NCBI GenBank assembly: GCA_034926785.1
Contig: JAYFQU010000022.1
Span: forward strand, 1-29,324
Length of the DNA: 29,324 nt
Reading direction: 5' to 3'
Source: UBA7703 sp034926785
Lineage (GTDB): Bacteria; Bacillota; Clostridia; Christensenellales; CAG-138
Shown here: positions 7,629 to 14,972 of the stretch, in pieces
How positions within the stretch are numbered: position 1 is the stretch's first letter
Layout of the letters: every line of letters starts with the position of its first letter
Position numbers and translations under genes: made by a program
Notes under the pieces: model-generated
Databases searched by the model: none
Told to the model about the DNA's origin: nothing
The model's input: the letters and a program-made list of their open reading frames with translations, nothing else

Positions 7629-8636
7629 ATGGAATCGACTGCAAAAAAGAAATGGAACCTGCAGGCGCTGCTCGCGCCGCTCGCGCTGATCATTCTCTAT
7701 GTGTTTTTCTCGATCTTTGGCAACAATTTCTTCTCGGTGGATATGTTTAAAAATATCCTCGAGTCGAGCTACTACATCGGCTTTATGGCCTTCGGCGTGA
7801 CGTTCGTCATCATCACCGGCGGCATTGATCTCTCCATCGGTACGGTGATGATGTGTTCCGCTTTGCTTGGCGCATTCGTGTTTAAAGAACACCAGTGGCC
7901 GCTGGCGCTCGCGCTTCTGCTCACCGTCGGCGTCGGCACCGCGTTCGGTTTTGCCAACGGCCTGCTCGTCGCCAAACTGCGCCTGCCGCCGTTTATCGCA
8001 ACGCTCGGCACGATGATGATGTCCCAGGGCATCGGTTCCATCCTCACCAAGGTGCAATCCCAAACCTGGCCGACCGCAACCGCGGAGATCGGCGGCTGGT
8101 TTAAAAAGCTTTTCATCCGCAATACATTCCTTCTCGGAGATACAAAGATTTCCGCCTTTCCTGTCGGGGCGCTGTGGCTGGTTGCGTTTTTCATCATCGC
8201 AGCGCTGCTGCTGCACAAGACGAAGTTCGGCAGATATACCTTTGCCATCGGTTCCAATGAAGAAGCCTCCCGTCTTTCTGGCATCGACGTAAGCAAATGG
8301 AAAGTGCTCATCTATACCGTGTGCGGGCTCTTTGCGGGACTGGGCGGAATCTTCTACGCCGCAGCCTATACGACGATCACCCCCGGCACCGGCAATGGGC
8401 AGGAGCTCAACGCTATCGCGGGCGTCGTCATCGGCGGAACGTCGATGAGCGGCGGCGCGGGCACGATGGTTGGAACCCTCATCGGCGTGTTCATTATGAG
8501 CGTGCTGAAAAATGGCCTCTCGTCCTGCGGTCTGCAGGCCCCCTGGCAAACATTCTTCACCGGTGCCGTGGTCATCGGCGCGGTACTGCTCGACATCCAG
8601 CGCACCAAGGCTGCAAACCGCGTGAAAAAAAGCTGA
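7629..8636 (+). CDS. Sugar ABC transporter permease, RbsC-like
   Basis: This 335-aa polytopic membrane protein forms the import channel, probably as a dimer with the ATPase. Family hallmarks are the TM-loop motif VTFVIITGGIDLSIGTVMM in the first third and the cytoplasmic coupling segment IAGVVIGGTSMSGGAGTM near residues 259-277, both typical of BPD_transp_2 permeases. About 8-10 hydrophobic segments are visible. The start follows the ATPase stop by 6 bp. The next gene, the binding protein, comes after 85 bp that hold small hairpins and a strong ribosome site. Confidence 0.95.
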   Translation: MESTAKKKWNLQALLAPLALIILYVFFSIFGNNFFSVDMFKNILESSYYIGFMAFGVTFVIITGGIDLSIGTVMMCSALLGAFVFKEHQWPLALALLLTVGVGTAFGFANGLLVAKLRLPPFIATLGTMMMSQGIGSILTKVQSQTWPTATAEIGGWFKKLFIRNTFLLGDTKISAFPVGALWLVAFFIIAALLLHKTKFGRYTFAIGSNEEASRLSGIDVSKWKVLIYTVCGLFAGLGGIFYAAAYTTITPGTGNGQELNAIAGVVIGGTSMSGGAGTMVGTLIGVFIMSVLKNGLSSCGLQAPWQTFFTGAVVIGAVLLDIQRTKAANRVKKS

Positions 8637-8646
8637 TCCAATCCTG

Positions 8647-8695
8647 GCGGATTCATCCGCAAGTCAACGAAAAGGCAAACAGCATCATTTGCTGT
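8647..8695 (+). other. Two small hairpins between permease and binding-protein genes
   Basis: GCGGA (8647-8651) pairs with TCCGC (8656-8660), and ACAGCA (8679-8684) pairs with TGCTGT (8690-8695). No T-run follows. A strong AAGGAGGA ribosome site lies just downstream. Such hairpins could protect a processed, more abundant binding-protein mRNA. Confidence 0.4.
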
Positions 8696-8721
8696 GCTGA
8701 ATAAAAAAAGGAGGAATACTC

Positions 8722-9867
8722 ATGAAGAAACTGGTCGTTATTCTTTTGACCCTCGGCATGGTGCTCGGCATGTTCGCATGCGCAGCGCCGGCGCCCGCCG
8801 CCACCGAGGCACCCGCAGCGGAAGCCACCGAGGCGCCCGCAGCGGAAGCAACCGAAGCTCCCGCAGCAGAAGCCGCGCCGATGTACATCCCCGTTATGGC
8901 GAAGGGCTTCCAGCACCAGTTCTGGCAGGCCGTTAAGACCGGTGCCGAAGCAGCCGCGAAGGATCTCGGCGTTGAGATCTATTTTGACGGCCCCGCCTCT
9001 GAAACCGAAATCGACGCGCAGGTCAACATGGTTAAGAACGAGCTGGCGAAGAACCCGAAGGCTCTCGCGCTTGCCGCTCTCTCCACCGAAGCTGTCACCG
9101 AGATCCTCGAAGAGTGCGCTGAAAAAGGCATTCCGGTCATCGGGTTTGACTCCGGCGTTCCGGATGACAAGACCGGCGCCGTGAAAGCCACCGCCTCCAC
9201 GAACAACGAGAACGCCGCCGCCATCGCAGCCGAGAAATTCGGTGAGAACGCCGACCTCGTCGCCAAGATGAAGGCTGCCACCCCCGAGAACCCCGTCGTC
9301 ATCGGCTGCCTGAGCCAGGATGCGGTCTCCGCCTCCGTTACCGGCCGCACCACGGGCTTCGTCAACAAGATGAAGGAAATCGCAGAAACCTACCAGCCGG
9401 GTCTCGTCTCCGTTGAAGGCCACACCAAATGGGAAGCCAAGGTTGACGGCGCCGCGATCATCATCCGCGTGGAAGTTTCCGCAACGACAGAAGCGACCTC
9501 CCTGCAGACCTCCGCGAACTCCCTGCTCGCAACGAAGGGCATCGCCGCGATCTTCTGCTCCAACGAGGGCGCAGTTGTTGGTCTGCTCGCAGCGACCGCT
9601 GACGGCGAAGACCTCGCAGACGGCGGCAAGTATGCCGACCTCGTCGTCGCTGGCTTTGATGCCGGCTCCGCGCAGAAGAACGCCATCCGTAATGGCTGGT
9701 TCTACGGCTCGGTCACCCAGGATCCGTATCAGATCGGCTATAAGGCCGTCGAACTCGCTGTCAAGGCCGCCAACGGTGAAGCCGTTTCCGACGTCGACAC
9801 CGGCGCGCAGTGGTACAACGCTGAGAACATCGATAATCCTGACATCGCGCTGCTCGTTTATGATTGA
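8722..9867 (+). CDS. Sugar ABC transporter substrate-binding lipoprotein (periplasmic-binding type I, RbsB-like)
   Basis: The 381-aa protein starts with a lipoprotein signal peptide (MKKLVVILLTLGMVLGMFAC; Cys20 is the probable lipid anchor, although MFA before it is a weak lipobox). An Ala/Pro/Glu-rich linker with three ATEAPAAE repeats (about residues 27-50) tethers the domain to the membrane. The rest has the peripla_BP_4 fold: YIPVMAKGFQHQFWQAVKTGAE, the mid-region GIPVIGFDSGVPDD, and the hinge region VVAGFDAGSAQKNAIRNGWFYGSVTQDPYQIGYKA. It captures a sugar outside the membrane and delivers it to the permease. The fuc context suggests L-fucose or a similar deoxy sugar; the sequence itself does not prove this. 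Confidence 0.93.
   Translation: MKKLVVILLTLGMVLGMFACAAPAPAATEAPAAEATEAPAAEATEAPAAEAAPMYIPVMAKGFQHQFWQAVKTGAEAAAKDLGVEIYFDGPASETEIDAQVNMVKNELAKNPKALALAALSTEAVTEILEECAEKGIPVIGFDSGVPDDKTGAVKATASTNNENAAAIAAEKFGENADLVAKMKAATPENPVVIGCLSQDAVSASVTGRTTGFVNKMKEIAETYQPGLVSVEGHTKWEAKVDGAAIIIRVEVSATTEATSLQTSANSLLATKGIAAIFCSNEGAVVGLLAATADGEDLADGGKYADLVVAGFDAGSAQKNAIRNGWFYGSVTQDPYQIGYKAVELAVKAANGEAVSDVDTGAQWYNAENIDNPDIALLVYD
8800..8871 (+). repeat. Three tandem 24-bp repeats encoding the lipoprotein linker
   Basis: Units 8800-8823, 8824-8847 and 8848-8871 each encode ATEAPAAE (reading across the unit). The first two differ at one base and the third at a few. Such repeats can change number by slippage and so alter linker length. 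Confidence 0.85.
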
Positions 9868-9903
9868 TTCTCCTAACTCCTTAACTTAAGAAGTGATCCT
9901 AGT

Positions 9904-9933
9904 GAAAACGGAGGGCGCAAGCCCTCCGTTTTC
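9904..9933 (+). terminator. Terminator of the sugar transporter operon
   Basis: A perfect 13-bp stem, GAAAACGGAGGGC with GCCCTCCGTTTTC, and a GCAA tetraloop lie 36 bp after the binding-protein stop. The stem ends supply the A-run and T-run, so it could act in both directions. Confidence 0.85.
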
Positions 9934-10411
9934 CATTCGATTCAGGCAGCGCGTTCGATCGCGGAACGCCCACGCTCAGCAGTCCCCCACATCTTGCAGC
10001 GGAAGCGGCGGCTCTAATGGGCCGCCCCCCATCCTGTGATACAAGACGCTCCTGGCCCACGCATTCTCGGGTGGCGGATGCTTTCGGCCCTGCGGAAACA
10101 AGGAGTCCCACTTTGCCGTTCGACGATTCCTCTATCCCAAGTGCTCTCCTGTTTCTATTGCTCCGTTCCACCCGTTTCTAGCCTGTTTTTTGCCAAGCCT
10201 GAAAACAGAACCGAAATGACGCTGTTTTTTCAGAGCGATCATAATAAAGCACCCTGTATTTCTCGGCTTGGGGCATCAGAATTCACCCGATGACCTACCA
10301 GAATCCGTCATCCTGCATAATTGCAGGAAATACTGCAAAAATGTATTGTAAATCGTATCCAACCGTCGCGCCGGCATCAAAAGTTTTATCGTACTTTTTT
10401 TATCGAAATGT
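9934..10411. other. Gene-free stretch without a recognised feature
   Basis: No convincing coding region is seen on either strand: the short open frames lack ribosome sites and resemble nothing known. The first 200 bp are GC-rich and can form hairpins, for example GGCGGC/GCCGCC near 10008-10026. The rest is AT-richer. A structured RNA in 9940-10110 cannot be excluded, but I recognise none. Confidence 0.4.
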
Positions 10412-10440
10412 TTGCCTTACTTGAAAAATCGGTGTATCAT
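10412..10440 (+). promoter_or_regulatory. Possible promoter of a short transcript upstream of pckG
   Basis: TTGCCT (10412-10417) and TATCAT (10435-10440) are 17 bp apart. The predicted start is near 10447. Confidence 0.45.
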
Positions 10441-10446
10441 ATATTT

Positions 10447-10592
10447 GGTGAAGATTGCGCATGATGCTTAGTTGCGCCGTAGCCACGGCAGCCGGCGGCA
10501 TGTGCATTGGATATGGCGTTCATACAACAGTCGATATAACGTCATGATTCCTCGGCAAAACCAGCTGCAATTTCTCGAATCTTGCAGTTTTT
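10447..10592 (+). ncRNA. Candidate small RNA of about 145 nt upstream of pckG
   Basis: The segment lies between a plausible promoter (10412-10440) and a hairpin-T-run terminator (10565-10592), contains no open frame with a ribosome site, and can form GC-rich hairpins such as GCCGT/ACGGC and GCGCA/TGCGC near 10455-10490. pckG has its own stronger promoter downstream, so this is not simply the pckG leader. It matches no RNA family that I recognise. Confidence 0.3.
10565..10592 (+). terminator. Terminator-like hairpin upstream of the pckG promoter
   Basis: CTGCAA (10565-10570) pairs with TTGCAG (10582-10587) and is followed by five T. The stem is short (6 bp), so the terminator may be weak. Confidence 0.45.
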
Positions 10593-10626
10593 CATCCCTC
10601 ATCCGTCAAAATCGGCTGTGAAAGGG

Positions 10627-10656
10627 TTGACTTAAGAAAGTCGATTCTTATATGAT
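10627..10656 (+). promoter_or_regulatory. Sigma-A promoter of pckG
   Basis: TTGACT (10627-10632) and TATGAT (10651-10656) have an 18-bp spacer. The start would lie near 10663, about 53 nt before the pckG ATG. Confidence 0.75.
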
Positions 10657-10715
10657 AGTTGTGTATTGAAAAGTTTTATCACAGTTCACAATTGAAGAAG
10701 AAAGGTGCCGAAACA

Positions 10716-12509
10716 ATGACAAACAACAAAAAGCTGCTCGCATGGGTCAAGGAAGTCCAGGACATGTGCGAACCCGACCGGGTTTACTGGTGCGATGGTT
10801 CCCAGGAAGAAAACGACCGCCTGCTCGCCGAAATGGTAGCCGGTGGCATGGCCACCCCCCTCAACCCGGAAAAGCGTCCGGGATGCTTCCTCTTCCGCAG
10901 CGATCCTTCCGACGTGGCCCGCGTTGAGAACAGAACGTTCATCGCGAGCAAAACCAAGGAAGAGGCAGGCCCTACCAATAACTGGGTCGATCCCGACGAG
11001 CTCAAGAAGACCATGAGCGGCCTCTACAAAGGCTGCATGCATGGCCGCACCATGTATGTCATTCCGTTCTCGATGGGCCCCATCGGCTCGCCCATCTCCA
11101 AGATCGGCGTTGAAATCACCGACAGCGCCTATGTTGTCACCAACATGCGCATCATGACCCGCATGGGCACCAAGGTTCTGGAAACCCTCGGCGAGGGCGA
11201 ATTTGTCCCCTGCCTGCATTCCGTCGGCGCGCCGCTGGAAAAGGGTGAAAAGGATTCTCCCTGGCCCTGCGCCCCGATCGAGCAAAAATACATCAGCCAT
11301 TTCCCCGAAGAGCGCCTGATCTGGTCCTATGGCTCCGGTTACGGCGGAAACGCGCTGCTCGGCAAAAAGTGCTTCGCACTGCGCATCGCGTCCGTTCAGG
11401 CGCGCGATGAGGGCTGGCTGGCTGAGCACATGCTCATCCTCCGTCTCACCGACCCGCAGGGCAACAAGACCTACATCACCGGCGCGTTTCCGAGCGCCTG
11501 TGGCAAGACCAATCTTGCGATGCTCATCCCGACCATCCCCGGCTGGAAGGTTGAGACCATTGGCGACGATATCGCCTGGATGAAGTATGGCAAGGACGGC
11601 CGCCTCTATGCGATCAATCCCGAATTCGGCTTCTTCGGCGTTGCGCCGGGTACCTCGGACAACTCCAATTACAACGCGATGCGCAGCATCGACAAGAACT
11701 CCATCTTCACGAACGTCGCCCTGACGGACGATGGCGACGTGTGGTGGGAGGGCATCGGCAAGCCCGCGCCCGCGCATGCAATCGACTGGAAGGGCCAGGA
11801 CTGGACGCCTGAATCGAAAGATGTCGCCGCCCATGCAAATGCCCGCTTCACCGCGCCCGCGTCGCAGTGCCCCTGCATCGCGCCCGAATGGGAAGACCCG
11901 GCAGGCGTTCCGATCTCCGCAATCCTGATCGGCGGACGCCGCCCGCACACCATTCCGCTCGTTCACGAGAGCTTTGACTGGACGCATGGCGTGTTCTCCG
12001 GTTCGATCATGGGTTCGGAAATCACCGCCGCCGCGATCTCCGCAAAGATCGGTCAGGTTCGCCGCGACCCGTTCGCGATGCTGCCCTTTATCGGCTACAA
12101 CGTTTGCGATTATCTCCAGCACTGGCTCGACGTTGGCGCAAAATCCACGCCGGACAAGCTGCCGAAGATCTTCTACGTCAACTGGTTCCGCAAGGGCGAC
12201 GACGGCAAGTTCCTCTGGCCGGGCTTCGGCGAGAACAGCCGCGTGCTTAAGTGGATCGTCGAGCGCGTCAACGGCAAGGCGGATGCGGTCAAGACCGCCA
12301 TCGGCTATATGCCCAAGATGGAAGATCTCTACCTTGATGGTCTCAACGTCTCCGACGCCTCCATGAAGGAACTCTTCCACCTTGAAAAGGAAGAGTGGCT
12401 GGCAGAAGTCGAGTCCATTAAGGAGCACTATGCCAACTACGGTGAAAAGATGCCAAAGGCGCTTGTCGAAGAGCTCAAAGCGCTCGAAGCCCGCGTCAAC
12501 GAGATGTAA
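10716..12509 (+). CDS. pckG: Phosphoenolpyruvate carboxykinase, GTP-dependent
   Basis: The enzyme interconverts oxaloacetate + GTP with PEP + CO2 + GDP in gluconeogenesis or, in anaerobes, CO2-fixing glycolysis. The 597-aa protein is of the GTP type. It has the P-loop GAFPSACGKTN (256-266) with the reactive Cys262, the kinase-2 motif ETIGDDIAWM with Asp285, and the Mn ligands Lys218 and His238. All of these are offset by 26 from the well-studied vertebrate enzyme. The ATG at 10716 is chosen over an in-frame TTG at 10659 because that TTG overlaps the promoter and would lie upstream of the transcript start; AAAGGTG (10701-10707) is the ribosome site. It stands alone, with its own promoter and terminator. 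Confidence 0.97.
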   Translation: MTNNKKLLAWVKEVQDMCEPDRVYWCDGSQEENDRLLAEMVAGGMATPLNPEKRPGCFLFRSDPSDVARVENRTFIASKTKEEAGPTNNWVDPDELKKTMSGLYKGCMHGRTMYVIPFSMGPIGSPISKIGVEITDSAYVVTNMRIMTRMGTKVLETLGEGEFVPCLHSVGAPLEKGEKDSPWPCAPIEQKYISHFPEERLIWSYGSGYGGNALLGKKCFALRIASVQARDEGWLAEHMLILRLTDPQGNKTYITGAFPSACGKTNLAMLIPTIPGWKVETIGDDIAWMKYGKDGRLYAINPEFGFFGVAPGTSDNSNYNAMRSIDKNSIFTNVALTDDGDVWWEGIGKPAPAHAIDWKGQDWTPESKDVAAHANARFTAPASQCPCIAPEWEDPAGVPISAILIGGRRPHTIPLVHESFDWTHGVFSGSIMGSEITAAAISAKIGQVRRDPFAMLPFIGYNVCDYLQHWLDVGAKSTPDKLPKIFYVNWFRKGDDGKFLWPGFGENSRVLKWIVERVNGKADAVKTAIGYMPKMEDLYLDGLNVSDASMKELFHLEKEEWLAEVESIKEHYANYGEKMPKALVEELKALEARVNEM

Positions 12510-12545
12510 TCCTCTCGCCATCGGCGCATAAAATGCACGAATACG

Positions 12546-12580
12546 GGCGCATATCCAGCCGGATATGCGCCTTTTCGTTT
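12546..12580 (+). terminator. pckG terminator
   Basis: GGCGCATATCC (12546-12556) pairs perfectly with GGATATGCGCC (12561-12571) around an AGCC loop and is followed by TTTTCGTTT. Confidence 0.9.
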
Positions 12581-12673
12581 CTGTATCGACAGTTTGGAAA
12601 CGCTTCATTTTGCCTCTATGCCGCTGGAAAAAATAATGTTGTAACAATCTGCAAGAATGTTGATATGAAGTGA

Positions 12674-12702
12674 TTGACAGCCGTTTTTCTTTGTGTTATA
12701 TT
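12674..12702 (+). promoter_or_regulatory. Sigma-A promoter of the zinc-ribbon gene
   Basis: TTGACA (12674-12679) and TATATT (12697-12702) are 17 bp apart. Transcription from about 12709 gives a leader of roughly 280 nt. Confidence 0.8.
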
Positions 12703-12732
12703 CAGCGGGTATTCAAATTAATTGCTTTGACC

Positions 12733-12785
12733 GCACATGTCTGCCGTTCATCCATTAATTGATGATCGTGCGCATGTGTTTTTTT
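12733..12785 (+). terminator. Terminator-like hairpin early in the zinc-ribbon gene leader
   Basis: CACATG (12734-12739) pairs with CATGTG (12773-12778), with an inner CATC/GATG stem, and is followed by seven T. It begins only about 25 nt after the predicted transcript start and would stop transcription before the gene unless read through. AATTAAT segments on either side (near 12717 and 12754) could form an alternative pairing. The rest of the leader (12786-12988) holds a CCCCG/CGGGG hairpin and no gene. Confidence 0.5.
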
Positions 12786-12988
12786 GATAAGACCCCGGCA
12801 AAGATCATCGCGGGGAACACTCATGAGGGTCGAGGGCATCTTGATCACGCGAAGACAGACGAGCCTTTTTCGTTTTATCCGCAGCGCAAGCCGCCAACCC
12901 AAGCAAGGATGCAACCATTCACCTAACGGGAATGTGATTGAACGGGTACACCAGAACAAAACCAACAAAAAACGAAAGAGGTATTTCC

Positions 12989-13264
12989 ATGTTCAGCGAC
13001 AAGACCATCGTCTGCAAAGATTGCGGACAAAACTTCACCTTCACCGCCAGCGAGCAGGAATTCTATGCGGAAAAGGGTTTCACCAATGAGCCCCAGCGCT
13101 GCAAGAATTGCCGTACGGCCCGCAAGCAGAGCTCTCCCCGCGGCGGCAGCGGCGACCGCCAGATGTATGATGCGGTCTGCGCAGGCTGCGGCAAGCCCTG
13201 CAAAGTCCCCTTCCAGCCCCGCTCGGATCGTCCTGTTTACTGCAGCGATTGCTTCCGCAAGTAA
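12989..13264 (+). CDS. Small zinc-ribbon protein with a CxxC-x17-CxxC domain
   Basis: The 91-aa protein carries two probable zinc-binding modules. The N-terminal one is a zinc-ribbon (zf-trcl-like) with CKDC (residues 9-12) and CKNC (about 38-41) around an aromatic segment FTASEQEFYAEKGF. The C-terminal one is CAGC, exactly 17 residues, then CSDC, which fits the CxxC-x17-CxxC domain family. A basic, Gly/Ser-rich linker (RKQSSPRGGSGDRQ) joins them. It probably binds nucleic acid or acts as a small regulator; its exact job is unknown. The ATG at 12989 is preferred over an upstream in-frame start because of AGAGGT (12977-12982) and homology to family N-termini. It sits before a DEAD-box helicase gene. 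Confidence 0.88.
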   Translation: MFSDKTIVCKDCGQNFTFTASEQEFYAEKGFTNEPQRCKNCRTARKQSSPRGGSGDRQMYDAVCAGCGKPCKVPFQPRSDRPVYCSDCFRK

Positions 13265-13432
13265 TTGATCTGAAGCACACAAAGCGCCCTTCGCAAGAGG
13301 GGCGTTTTTTTGTCCCTCCGAATAGAAAACGAAATAAAAAAATGCTTTTTTATTGGACCGCATGCAGCGATTGCTTCCGCAAGTAATTGCTCTGGAGCAC
13401 ACAAAGCGCCCTTCGCAAGAGGGACGTTTTTT
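13241..13432 (+). repeat. Direct duplication of the zinc-ribbon gene 3' end and its terminator
   Basis: Bases 13241-13311 (last codons, stop and terminator) recur at 13363-13432 with an offset of 122 bp and about three mismatches: ATC to CTC, GAAG to GGAG, and GGGG to GGGA in the terminator stem. The second copy carries the coding tail SDCFRK-stop without a gene in front of it, so it is a pseudo-tail plus a second terminator (about 13407-13432). About 50 bp of A/T-rich spacer separate the copies. Confidence 0.9.
13285..13311 (+). terminator. Terminator of the zinc-ribbon gene
   Basis: CGCCCTTC (13285-13292) pairs with GAGGGGCG (13297-13304) around a GCAA loop, followed by seven T. Confidence 0.88.
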
Positions 13433-13520
13433 AATCGTCTGATTCATCCAATGGCCTTTTTCGCGTGCGCCCGCGCAGGCTGCGCGCTGTCCGCACCCCC
13501 CTTCGTCACCAAAACTTTGC

Positions 13521-13549
13521 TTTACAAATGCGAACATGTGTGCTAATCT
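13521..13549 (+). promoter_or_regulatory. Promoter of the DEAD-box helicase gene
   Basis: TTTACA (13521-13526) and TAATCT (13544-13549) are 17 bp apart, with TGC directly before the -10 box (extended -10). The start near 13556 gives a leader of about 270 nt. Confidence 0.7.
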
Positions 13550-13571
13550 AGCCAAGTATTGTGATGCAGCA

Positions 13572-13724
13572 CCCCTGCGGAAGAAGTGCAGGGGATACAA
13601 TTTGACTCGAAGCGATACTGAAGAATTCGTACGAACTCCCGTTGTCTGTCGCATTTATGATACGCCCTGGCAAGAAATAAAAAGCACTTGCCATACGGCT
13701 CGGAGCGTTCCGGCTCCGACGTAT
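13572..13724 (+). other. Structured leader of the DEAD-box helicase gene
   Basis: Two strong hairpins are visible. CCCCTGC (13572-13578) pairs with GCAGGGG (13588-13594). ATACG plus CGGAGC (13693-13706) pairs with GCTCCG plus CGTAT (13713-13724). A terminator-like hairpin follows at 13759-13798. Short reading frames here lack support. Confidence 0.55.
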
Positions 13725-13758
13725 CAATAGCGAACAGGACGACTGGACACCGTTTTTT

Positions 13759-13798
13759 ATAAGACGATGCCTCATCAGTCGGCATGGTCTTATTTTTA
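13759..13798 (+). terminator. Terminator-like hairpin just before the helicase start codon
   Basis: ATAAGACGATGCC (13759-13771) pairs with GGCATGGTCTTAT (13781-13793) with one mismatch and is followed by TTTTAT. It lies about 30 nt before the ATG and downstream of the gene's own promoter, so it is probably an attenuator controlling read-through. Confidence 0.65.
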
Positions 13799-13826
13799 TG
13801 GAATCGCGGAACAGAAAGAACAGGAA

Positions 13827-14915
13827 ATGCAATATACCGAACTCTTAACCCCCGAAATGCAGGAAACCCTCAAACTCGCAGGCTACGACACCCCGACCCC
13901 CATTCAGGAGCAGAGCCTTGAAACTCTGCTGAAAAACGAAGACCTCATCGGCATCGCGCAGACAGGTACGGGTAAAACCGCCGCGTTCGCGGTACCGATC
14001 ATCGAGCGAATCAACCTCGAAAACCGCAAACCGCAGGCGCTGATCCTCTGCCCGACGCGCGAGCTCGCCCTGCAGACCACAGCGGTCTTTAAAAAACTCT
14101 CGCCGCATAAGAGGATTCGCACCGTGTCCATCTACGGCGGGCAGTCCCCTCACGTGCAGATTCAGGCGCTGCGCGGCGCCGCGCAGGTCATCGTCGGCAC
14201 GCCCGGCCGCGTGAAGGACCTGATCGGGCAGAACGCGCTGAAGCTCAACAATATCCGCTACGTGGTGCTCGATGAAGCGGACGAAATGCTCGATTTCGGC
14301 TTCCTGCCGGATATCAAGTGGATCCTCGGCAACATCTCCGGCGATCACCAGATGATGCTCTTCTCCGCCACCATGAGCAAGGAGATCTCAGGCATCGCAC
14401 AGAGCTATTTAACCCATCCCAAGACCATCGAGGTCGGCGAGCGCAACGAACCGACCAAGACCGTGCAGCAGATGAGTATCCATACGCCGGAAAGCGGGAA
14501 GATCACGACGGTGTCGTATCTCATGAAGGAAGCCTCCCCGCGCCTGACGCTGATTTTTTGCAACACGCGCCACCGGGTGAAATCCGTCACAAAGAAGCTC
14601 AACGACGGCGGCGTTGTTTCCGCCTGTATCCATGGCGACCTGAGCCAGAACCAGCGCAACAACATCATGCGCGATTTCCGCGCGGGCAAAACGCCCGTGC
14701 TCGTCGCAACCGACGTCGCGGCACGCGGCATCGACGTGGACAACATTGACCTCGTCATCAACTATGACGTGCCGGATAAGCCCGAATACTATGTCCACCG
14801 CATCGGCAGAACCGGTCGCGCGGGGCACAGCGGGCTGGCCTGCACGCTGGTCAGCGAGCAGGATATCCCTCGCCTTCGCACCATCAAACGTCAATATAAC
14901 GTATTGGCGAACTAA
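13827..14915 (+). CDS. DEAD-box ATP-dependent RNA helicase (core only)
   Basis: The protein unwinds RNA duplexes using ATP. All motifs of the two RecA-like domains are present: Q-motif PTPIQEQ, I AQTGTGKT, Ia PTRELALQ, Ib TPGR, II DEAD, III SAT, IV LIFCNT, V ATDVAARGID and VI HRIGRTGRAG. At 362 aa it consists of the helicase core alone, without the basic or RNA-recognition tail of CsdA, DbpA or CshA, so target specificity would need a partner. The ATG at 13827 gives a family-typical N-terminus; upstream in-frame codons lie inside the terminator hairpin. The ribosome site is poor (AGGA only 1-2 nt away), which fits regulated translation. Expression looks leader-controlled, as in many cold-shock helicases. 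Confidence 0.95.
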   Translation: MQYTELLTPEMQETLKLAGYDTPTPIQEQSLETLLKNEDLIGIAQTGTGKTAAFAVPIIERINLENRKPQALILCPTRELALQTTAVFKKLSPHKRIRTVSIYGGQSPHVQIQALRGAAQVIVGTPGRVKDLIGQNALKLNNIRYVVLDEADEMLDFGFLPDIKWILGNISGDHQMMLFSATMSKEISGIAQSYLTHPKTIEVGERNEPTKTVQQMSIHTPESGKITTVSYLMKEASPRLTLIFCNTRHRVKSVTKKLNDGGVVSACIHGDLSQNQRNNIMRDFRAGKTPVLVATDVAARGIDVDNIDLVINYDVPDKPEYYVHRIGRTGRAGHSGLACTLVSEQDIPRLRTIKRQYNVLAN

Positions 14916-14933
14916 ATCTCGCAGCAACCGGAG

Positions 14934-14972
14934 GCATCCGAAATATATTTTTCGGATGCCCCCCTTTTTTTG
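14934..14972 (+). terminator. Terminator of the helicase gene
   Basis: GGCATCCGAAA (14934-14944) pairs with TTTCGGATGCC (14951-14961), followed by four C and seven T. Confidence 0.9.

Noticed and set aside
7059..8549. A 496-codon minus-strand frame spanning the ATPase-permease junction
   Set aside because: It crosses two clearly real genes, has His/Arg/Asp-rich composition typical of antisense frames, and contains no domain.
9899..10293. Two short frames between the sugar transporter terminator and pckG
   Set aside because: No ribosome sites, no homology that I recognise, and one runs through a terminator stem.
10686..12647. A 653-codon open frame on the minus strand, opposite pckG
   Set aside because: It is the antisense shadow of a complete PEP carboxykinase; it is longer than the gene only because GC-rich codons produce few stops in that frame.
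12923..13654. A 243-codon minus-strand frame over the zinc-ribbon gene
   Set aside because: Its apparent internal repeat is only the reverse reading of the duplicated gene tail and terminator.
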